Both the position numbers and the translations under genes were made by a program. Of a stretch of 10,953 nucleotides of DNA, positions 5,357-10,953 are shown one piece after another. The stretch covers positions 1 through 10,953 of the forward strand of contig CAXPJI010000030.1 of the NCBI GenBank assembly GCA_964217345.1. Direction: 5' to 3'. Source of the DNA: UBA3478 sp964217345 (GTDB taxonomy: Bacteria; Bacteroidota; Bacteroidia; Flavobacteriales; Flavobacteriaceae). Within the stretch, counting starts at the first letter, position 1. Each line of letters starts with the position of its first letter. Below the pieces are notes generated by a model that saw only the letters and a list, made by a program, of their open reading frames with translations, had not been told where the DNA came from and searched no databases.

Positions 5357-6703
5357 CTATTTTTCCCAGATCGTATAACCTGGTTGTGATTTAATTGCAT
5401 TCCATCCGTTGGGTGCTGAATAACTTCCGGGGCCGATTTTAACGAGTAGTTTATTGTCGATAGAGGCTACATAATAGCCACCTGAGCCGTTTATGGTGGT
5501 GATAACTTCGACGGCACTTTCAGCCGTTATCCCTGCTGCTTTTCGAATAGCGATGAGGTCATTAATTTCAGATTGAAGACCTCCTGAAGTGTCGGTAAAA
5601 AAGTAGTGATACCCCCAAACCATTGGAATGCCTGGGTGCGTGAGTAGGTAGGCATATCCGTTTTTGATGTGATTTAAAGAACTGCTGTATAGGTTGTCAC
5701 AATCTCCTCGGTTGACACACCCAGTATCGTGGTTGTCGAGAAAGGTGATTGATTTAGATCCGTATCCAATCGAAGCTAAAGAATGACCCTCTTTTAGACG
5801 ATCAAAATTTTGTTCGACGAGCGCTTCTTTCAGCTTGTATTTAAGGGCGAAATCGAAGGCTTTAGAAGCACTTGTTGTCGCTGAGGTCGCGGTCGCAGTG
5901 GTTGCATCAATCCATTTTTTTATTTCTTGAAGGTTACCATCCCAAAACTCTCCAATCGTAATGTAGTAGGAGGTTGAGGCGTTGTATTCACCTACATACT
6001 TCGCTGGGAACCCTTTAACAAAGTCATAGCGCCATGAGTCGAATCCAAGACCTTTGAGGCGCTGTAGATAGTCTTTTAATCCGTTTTGAACTTCTTCGCT
6101 TTGATGGTTGAGGTCTCTAGCCCCTCCCCACCCAAGACCCTCATCTTCAGGGCCACAAGGTTTCGTTCCAAAGGCATCAGGGTTAGTAAATCCTTCATCG
6201 TCTACGCAGATCGACTCACAAGACCAGGCGGGCTCAGTGAAGTCGGTCCAAGTCGAGGTCCCTACTCTATGATTAAAAACGAGATCAGCAATTCCATGCA
6301 TTTCTCTTGATTTCATGGTGCTTAAAAGTGACTCTAATTGAGTTCTACTCCCATGAAGCGAATTAAAATCAAATAGTCTTCTTGGGTGATAGCCCATACC
6401 CTCACCTTCGCTCACAGGTGGTAACCAAATGCCATCAATATGGGCATTTGAAAGTGTAACTACTTTGCTCTCTAGAAATTGATAGAACGATTGCGATCCA
6501 ATCTTTGAGTCGTTAAAGCTATCCCACCAAAATCCTTGTAAAAGCACATCATTGAGCGGATTATTGTCTGCGTAAGAGCTGGTTCCCTGATCAATTTGAG
6601 GTTCATTGCCTTCTCCATTGTTTGTATCTGGAGTTTCTGTAGAATCGTTGCTGCAGGCAGTTAGAAAAAGACTAGCTAGGAAAATAGCGCTTAATCGTTT
6701 CAT
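5357..6703 (-). CDS. Alpha-amylase, GH13 family lipoprotein (plant-type architecture)
   Basis: 448 residues. A lipoprotein signal ends in the lipobox LTAC (Cys17), followed by an acidic Ser/Thr/Asn-rich linker (about 18-48), so the enzyme is probably anchored at the outer membrane or cell surface. The GH13 barrel shows VLLQGFWWDS (53-62); conserved region I DLVFNHR (140-146); region II SWRYDFVKG with nucleophile Asp227; region III TIGEFWD with acid/base Glu252; and region IV FLDNHDT with Asp326. HPGIPMVWGYHYF (356-368) and a short C-terminal beta domain (about 375-448) resemble plant/GH13_6-type amylases. The reaction is endo-hydrolysis of alpha-1,4-glucan such as starch or glycogen. Cysteines at 162, 166, 183, 329 and 335 may form disulfides. 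A Thr/Ala/Ser-rich insert sits at 267-280. The gene lies 23 bp after the hydrolase upstream, so it is likely co-transcribed. Confidence 0.93.
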   Translation of the reverse strand: MKRLSAIFLASLFLTACSNDSTETPDTNNGEGNEPQIDQGTSSYADNNPLNDVLLQGFWWDSFNDSKIGSQSFYQFLESKVVTLSNAHIDGIWLPPVSEGEGMGYHPRRLFDFNSLHGSRTQLESLLSTMKSREMHGIADLVFNHRVGTSTWTDFTEPAWSCESICVDDEGFTNPDAFGTKPCGPEDEGLGWGGARDLNHQSEEVQNGLKDYLQRLKGLGFDSWRYDFVKGFPAKYVGEYNASTSYYITIGEFWDGNLQEIKKWIDATTATATSATTSASKAFDFALKYKLKEALVEQNFDRLKEGHSLASIGYGSKSITFLDNHDTGCVNRGDCDNLYSSSLNHIKNGYAYLLTHPGIPMVWGYHYFFTDTSGGLQSEINDLIAIRKAAGITAESAVEVITTINGSGGYYVASIDNKLLVKIGPGSYSAPNGWNAIKSQPGYTIWEK

Positions 6704-6726
6704 TTGTTGTTGGTTGTAATAAGCTT

Positions 6727-7605
6727 CTAATTTAGGCTTAATTCTTGAGCAAATTCAGCGAAATGGTATCCTTCTTTCTCGAGTTTTAGCCTGGTGGGGT
6801 GGTTCTTATCACGCACAGGATTGGTATGATTGAAATGGGTAAACCAGACCTTGTTTTTTTCAGTTTTTGGTAAAGATTCTAGAAGAGCTATCGTTTCACT
6901 GATAAACGGATGCGGAATTTCAGACATGGGTCGTTCTAGCTCTCCTTCAGCTAAGAAGGTGCCATCTATGATTGCATAATCAATGGATTGTATGAGATCG
7001 ATTATTGATTGGTTCCACACGTTCCATTTATCGATATCTGGCAAGTAAAAGGCGGTTTTGTTCCTGCCTTTAATAAGGTATCCGACCGTTTCAGAATATT
7101 CATCGCGATGAGGAACCTGTATTGGAGTCACTGAAATCGTTTTTAGATTCTCAGTCCCGCTTAATCTTTTGACTGTTATATTATTGAGGTGAACGAGTTG
7201 ATCCCAAGGGCCATTCATTTCAAGAAAATTAGCCATGCGAGGCATAGCATAAACAGGGATAGATCTTTCGTTAGAAGCCTCTCTGCCGATATGCATTAAC
7301 CCCGTATAATGCCCCATGTGAGCATGGGTTAGAAATATTCCTGAGAGTTTAGTTTTAGATTGTTTCTGTAGAAAACTAGCCTGGTACGTAAAGTCTGGAG
7401 TTGCGTCAAAAAGAAAAGCCTCTTCTCCTGAATAGACCCCAATGCTTGCTACCAACTCATTAGGTCTTTCGACAAGACAACAGTTCTTGTCACAGTTGAA
7501 TTGTGGAGCACCCGCGTCTTGAAGGTTACCGAGAAATACAATTTGCTGGGCACATAGGTATTGACAGCCAGCAATTAAAAAAAGTAAGACCTTATTTTTG
7601 AACAT
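6727..7605 (-). CDS. Exported PqqB-like metallo-beta-lactamase-fold hydrolase
   Basis: 292 residues with the metallo-beta-lactamase fold, closest by motif to the PqqB-like branch: FLGNLQDAGAPQFNCDKNCC (24-43) resembles the Gly-x-Pro-Gln-x-x-Cys opening of that branch. Metal ligands are visible as HAHMGH (94-99), His166 in VPHRDE, Asp190 in LPDIDKW, and His257/His260 in THFNHTNP. The aspartate of the usual HxHxDH motif is glycine here (Gly98). The N-terminus is a signal peptide, either cut after LCA before Gln20 or, because IAGC fits a lipobox, lipidated at Cys14. No other PQQ genes are in the window, so a role in PQQ synthesis is unlikely; the substrate is unknown. Its start overlaps the amidohydrolase end by 14 bp (7592-7605), so the two are probably co-translated and act together outside the cytoplasm. 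Confidence 0.85.
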   Translation of the reverse strand: MFKNKVLLFLIAGCQYLCAQQIVFLGNLQDAGAPQFNCDKNCCLVERPNELVASIGVYSGEEAFLFDATPDFTYQASFLQKQSKTKLSGIFLTHAHMGHYTGLMHIGREASNERSIPVYAMPRMANFLEMNGPWDQLVHLNNITVKRLSGTENLKTISVTPIQVPHRDEYSETVGYLIKGRNKTAFYLPDIDKWNVWNQSIIDLIQSIDYAIIDGTFLAEGELERPMSEIPHPFISETIALLESLPKTEKNKVWFTHFNHTNPVRDKNHPTRLKLEKEGYHFAEFAQELSLN

Positions 7606-8923
7606 ACACTTGCCCTTTTTTCATAACAAGGTCTACGTCTTGAAGTAGATTGATGTAGCGCAAAACGTCTCCTTTAACGGCAATAATATCTGCCTGTTTT
7701 CCATTAGAAATGGTACCTACTTGATCATCCACTCCCATGAAAACTGAAGGCCAATAAGTGGCTGATTTTATCGCCTCGAGCGGAGAAACTCCCATTACAT
7801 TTACCCACACATCTAATTCGTTCCATGTGCTTTGAGAATGAAACTTCATTGGTATTCCACTATCGGTACCAATGAGCATTACTACTCCAGCTTGTTTCAA
7901 CTGATGAAATTTAGTGGTAAGTGTCGGTTTACGCGATGGAGTAAGCTGAAAGTAGGGCAGTTCTCCCGGAGCTTTTATAGATTCTTTGATATCTCTCACA
8001 ATTGAATCGGGAAGGCCTAAATGCCAGGAATCATTATCTAGTTTTTCTGGATTTTCAACGAGGTATTCATAATTGTATAATCCTTCTATGGTAGGAGTCC
8101 AGAACAAAGGACCTTTATTCATTTGGGCGGTTCGTTCGACAATTCCTTCGATGACATCATCTGGATATTTTGGAGCTGATGAAAGCCCTGTGTGTTCAAA
8201 ATTGTCTACTCCGGCTTTTAACCCTAATCGAATTTCTTCTGGTCGATGAGAGTGTGCAACTACTTTTAGTCCATGCTTGTGGGCTTCGTCCACAATAGCC
8301 TCTAATTCATCATAACTCAGTTGATCTTGATCGATTAACTTGATACAATCGACACCCGCCTTAGCTAGTTTTTGGATTTTTGAACGGGCATCTTTAACGC
8401 CATCAATACCCCATCGAAAAGCTTCAGTTCCCGGATAAGGCTTCTTTTGTATAAAAGGTCCACTCATATACATTGTAGGGCCTGGAATTTCTCCGTTATT
8501 AATGGCGTCTCTAACATTAATGCTTGCCTCAAGTGGCGCACCTAGATCTCTTGCACTAGTAACTCCTGCCATTAATAGTTGATGGGCCGAGGCTGGCATG
8601 ATTACTTCTTCAAAAAGAGGTAAATAGGTATTGTCCCAATAGGTGTAATTCGAGTGTCCAGTAATCATTAGATGAACATGCATATCCCACAATCCGGGCA
8701 ATACGCTCATGCCTTCTGTTGAAATCACCTCATACGCATCAGGTACCTCTAAATTATCTGTAGTTCCTACCGCGATAATCTTTTCTCCTTCAATCAAAAT
8801 CACACTGTTGCGAATTGGTTGATTTCCAAAACCGTCAATAAGGGTTCCTCCAACCAAAGCCTTTTTTTGTCCAAAACTCAGGAAGGAAATAGAAAGGGCA
8901 ACAAGAATAAATAAACTTCTCAT
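7592..8923 (-). CDS. Secreted amidohydrolase (imidazolonepropionase/prolidase-like)
   Basis: 443 residues of the metal-dependent amidohydrolase superfamily. A signal peptide covers about residues 1-18 (cut after SFG). The N-terminal small beta domain (ALVGGTLIDG to STEGMSVLPG) leads into DMHVH with metal ligands His82 and His84. Lys195 in GVDCIKLID is the likely carboxylated bridging lysine, followed by His224 and/or His226 in VVAHSH, His244 in NFEHTG, and the catalytic Asp354 in IGTDSG. The C-terminal beta strands (GKQADIIAVKGD) close the second domain. The order matches the branch containing Xaa-Pro dipeptidases and imidazolonepropionase-like enzymes; export argues for peptide or amide cleavage in the periplasm rather than histidine breakdown. 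Substrate is not determined. It is the first gene of a minus-strand run and diverges from an M14 carboxypeptidase across 75 bp. Confidence 0.9.
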   Translation of the reverse strand: MRSLFILVALSISFLSFGQKKALVGGTLIDGFGNQPIRNSVILIEGEKIIAVGTTDNLEVPDAYEVISTEGMSVLPGLWDMHVHLMITGHSNYTYWDNTYLPLFEEVIMPASAHQLLMAGVTSARDLGAPLEASINVRDAINNGEIPGPTMYMSGPFIQKKPYPGTEAFRWGIDGVKDARSKIQKLAKAGVDCIKLIDQDQLSYDELEAIVDEAHKHGLKVVAHSHRPEEIRLGLKAGVDNFEHTGLSSAPKYPDDVIEGIVERTAQMNKGPLFWTPTIEGLYNYEYLVENPEKLDNDSWHLGLPDSIVRDIKESIKAPGELPYFQLTPSRKPTLTTKFHQLKQAGVVMLIGTDSGIPMKFHSQSTWNELDVWVNVMGVSPLEAIKSATYWPSVFMGVDDQVGTISNGKQADIIAVKGDVLRYINLLQDVDLVMKKGQVYVQK

Positions 8924-8998
8924 AGTGTTCGAATTAAGTGCTTTTAAGGTATGATAAATCCTAAGAATATTTAATTACATTGAAGCAAATTCACGTTT
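8924..8998. promoter_or_regulatory. Divergent intergenic region between amidohydrolase and carboxypeptidase genes
   Basis: 75 bp that must hold the promoters for both divergent genes. It is AT-rich. The best plus-strand -7 candidate is TACATTG at 8976-8982, which misses the full TAnnTTTG and has no good TTG 18-20 nt upstream. No clear minus-strand box was found. TTCGAA at 8929-8934 is a short palindrome of no known meaning. The regulatory call rests on gene layout, not on a strong motif. Confidence 0.4.
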
Positions 8999-10953
8999 AT
9001 GAACCACCTAACGCTACGTTCGATTCTACTCTCTTGTGTTCTTGCTTTTCAAGCGACTCAATTAATGGCTCAACAGAACGATTCTGAATATGAGCAACTA
9101 ATCAAGCAGTATACTACTGATGATCGATTCTATCCCTCATCGGTGGCAAAAATTGTTGACCATGCTACCATTTCATCTCCATTAGATCATTTCGGAACGA
9201 TTATCGGAGCACCCATGGTTATGCATAATACCACAGAGATCTATGGGTATTATAAGCTTCTCAGTGAACAATCTAATCGCTTGATGATTGAGCAGGTAGG
9301 AACAAGCGAGGAGGGCCGAGCCATTCAACTAGTGGCCATCTCAGATGCGGATAACCTCACCAATGCTGAAGGTTATAAATCGATGCTGAGAGAGTTAGCC
9401 GATCCTAGATTAACAGATGAGCAGCGAGCTAAAGAAATTGCTTTTGAAGGAAAGAGTGTTTATTATTTAAACGGAGGAATGCACTCTACCGAGATGGGTT
9501 CCCCTGAAATGCTGATGGAGCTCGCCTATCGACTTATCACTGATGAATCAGAGGAGATTAAACATATCCGTAAGAATGTCATTGTGCTGATTAACCCCGT
9601 TTCAGAGCCTGATGGTAGAGATAAGCAAGTAGACTGGTATCACAGGTATTCAAAGCATCGTGAGCAGTGGGATGATGGCTTTCCTCGATCTACGCCTTAT
9701 TGGGGTAAATATGTGTTTCATGACAACAACCGTGACGGGCTTCAGATTAGCCAGGAGATCACTAAGAATATTTTCAAGATTTTCTATGATTGGCATCCGA
9801 ACGTGATGCTTGATTTGCACGAGTCGGTGCCATTGCTTTATATATCTACAGGTACCGGCCCCTACAACGATAATGTTGATCCAATTACGGTTGGAGAATG
9901 GCAGACTATTGCGAATTATGAAATGACGAGTCTCTCTGCTCAAGGTCTCCCGGGGGTATTTCACTGGGCCTTTTATGACGGATGGTGGCCAGGGTACGGA
10001 GTTTGGGTAGCTAATACGCATAATTCTATTGGTCGCTTTTATGAAACTTTCGGGAATGCGGGAGCGAACACTTATTTGAGGGATCTCACCAAGAGCAAAT
10101 ATGCTGGAGATCCGGTTACCTCGAAGGAGTGGTATCGTCCTGATCCTGCTTCTGGAATGGTTAATTGGTCGGCGCGTAACAATACGAATTACATGCAGGC
10201 GGGGGTACTTTCCTCACTTACTTATGCGGCAGATAATCGTTCAGGTCTTTTGAAGAACTTCTATAAAAAGGGACAGAACAATGTCGCCTTTGGATCAAAG
10301 AATAAGATCAAGCAATTTAGAGTACTGAAAAACCAAAAAGATCCGGTAAAAGCGGCCTATTTAATTAATCAATTGATGGCTCAAGGAATTGAGGTACATG
10401 AGGTAATTGAAGGGGAGGACCAGGGAGATTACCTGATTCAACTGAATCAACCTTATAGCAAGCTCGCCTATGATTTACTCACAGAGCAGAACTATCCGAA
10501 AGACGCTAAGTTTCCGCCTTACGACGCTATCGCCTGGACACTTGACTTACTTTACGGTGTCGACGTTGAAAGAGAAGAACAGTGGCATGAGAATCCCTCA
10601 GCACTTCAACTTCTCACCGAAAACGTGGTGTATAGTGGAAAGGTTGAGGGAGCTTCAACCACTTACGCTATTAACTACATGGCTCAATCAAATGTGGTGC
10701 CCGCCTTGTTCGATTTAAAAGGAACGGCTAAGGCCTATGTAGTGGATAGTTCTATGAAGCTTGGGGAACAAACCCTAGCACCAGGTTCGATTATTATCGA
10801 AAACCTTGGAGCTAAAAAAGCGAATGAGTTGGATTCTAAATTCGGTATTGATTTGATTTCGATTAACGAAACCATTAGTGATACACGACTGGTGAATCTT
10901 CCTAAAATTGCTGTTTATCACAGCTGGACAGACACTCAAGCAGAGGGCTGGGT
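8999..10953 (+). CDS. Secreted M14 family zinc carboxypeptidase, large form, 3' end beyond the window
   Basis: The frame opens at ATG 8999 and continues without a stop to the last base: 651 codons plus two bases. Large M14 proteins of this kind in Bacteroidota usually run beyond 800 residues, so the C-terminus is missing. Residues 1-25 form a signal peptide ending LMA before Gln-Gln. The M14 zinc site is visible as NGGMHSTEMGSPEM, with ligands His162 and Glu165, and MLDLHESVP, with His274. EPDGRDK follows the first ligands, as NPDGR does in the family. Glu349 in GRFYETFGN is the best candidate for the catalytic glutamate. Residues from about 400 on form a long accessory region, and LPKIAVYHSWTDTQ near the end resembles the start of the glutamine-amidotransferase-like domain found in related proteins. 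Role: removal of C-terminal residues from peptides outside the cytoplasm. Confidence 0.9.
   Translation, partial: MNHLTLRSILLSCVLAFQATQLMAQQNDSEYEQLIKQYTTDDRFYPSSVAKIVDHATISSPLDHFGTIIGAPMVMHNTTEIYGYYKLLSEQSNRLMIEQVGTSEEGRAIQLVAISDADNLTNAEGYKSMLRELADPRLTDEQRAKEIAFEGKSVYYLNGGMHSTEMGSPEMLMELAYRLITDESEEIKHIRKNVIVLINPVSEPDGRDKQVDWYHRYSKHREQWDDGFPRSTPYWGKYVFHDNNRDGLQISQEITKNIFKIFYDWHPNVMLDLHESVPLLYISTGTGPYNDNVDPITVGEWQTIANYEMTSLSAQGLPGVFHWAFYDGWWPGYGVWVANTHNSIGRFYETFGNAGANTYLRDLTKSKYAGDPVTSKEWYRPDPASGMVNWSARNNTNYMQAGVLSSLTYAADNRSGLLKNFYKKGQNNVAFGSKNKIKQFRVLKNQKDPVKAAYLINQLMAQGIEVHEVIEGEDQGDYLIQLNQPYSKLAYDLLTEQNYPKDAKFPPYDAIAWTLDLLYGVDVEREEQWHENPSALQLLTENVVYSGKVEGASTTYAINYMAQSNVVPALFDLKGTAKAYVVDSSMKLGEQTLAPGSIIIENLGAKKANELDSKFGIDLISINETISDTRLVNLPKIAVYHSWTDTQAEGW

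Noticed and set aside
6086..6310. Plus-strand open frame opposite the amylase gene
   Set aside because: It lies antisense to conserved amylase catalytic-domain sequence, so it is a shadow frame.
9650..10021. 123-codon minus-strand open frame
   Set aside because: It is antisense to the zinc-binding region of the M14 carboxypeptidase, which is continuous across it.
10470..10718. Plus-strand open frame of 82 codons near the window end
   Set aside because: It lies inside the uninterrupted M14 carboxypeptidase frame in a different phase.
1..10953. CRISPR arrays, insertion sequences, integrases or phage genes
   Set aside because: No regularly spaced repeats, transposase or recombinase motifs, or terminal inverted repeats other than the fold-back at 1-249 were seen on either strand.

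Overview
The window looks like a contig fragment from a free-living, probably aquatic member of the Bacteroidota, most likely Flavobacteriales. Three things suggest this. The protein families and their secretion signals are typical of the group. Start codons mostly lack a strong Shine-Dalgarno sequence. At least two upstream regions carry Bacteroidota-style promoter boxes (TTG, about 18 nt, then TAnnTTTG or a close variant). The taxonomic placement is inference; there is no marker gene in the window.

Layout. Bases 1-249 are a near-perfect fold-back: two 107-bp arms around a 35-nt spacer. The right half is the real 3' end of a nitroreductase gene, so the left arm is probably an assembly or amplification artefact at a contig end. 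The nitroreductase stop touches the ATG of a complete secreted GH33 sialidase (394-1506). Tail to tail with it, overlapping by 4 bp, is a two-gene minus-strand operon: a four-helix membrane protein followed by a small XRE-type regulator (2086 to 1503). Its promoter is flanked by two copies of an 18-bp imperfect palindrome, which look like operators for that regulator. Divergent from this operon is a tRNA-Val(GAC) gene (2207-2284) with its own promoter-like boxes.

Immediately downstream of the tRNA lies an AT-rich block with two genes that do not match any family I can name with certainty. The first is a membrane-anchored protein with a Kelch-like outer domain and a cytoplasmic, possibly DNA-binding tail (2394-3698). 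The second is an unrecognised soluble protein (3774-4481). A terminator-like hairpin separates them. The position next to a tRNA and the base composition suggest an acquired block, but no integrase or duplicated tRNA end is visible.

The rest is catabolic. On the minus strand, closely spaced genes read amidohydrolase, then a PqqB-like metallo-beta-lactamase-fold hydrolase, then a GH13 alpha-amylase lipoprotein, then an RMD1/DUF155 membrane protein (8923 to 4525). Diverging from the amidohydrolase is a large secreted M14 zinc carboxypeptidase, which begins at 8999 and runs off the window end without a stop. Together the exported sialidase, amylase, amidohydrolase and carboxypeptidase fit a cell that scavenges glycans and peptides. 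No CRISPR array, insertion sequence or phage gene was seen. The least explained parts are the operator pair at 2089-2145 and the two-gene block after the tRNA.
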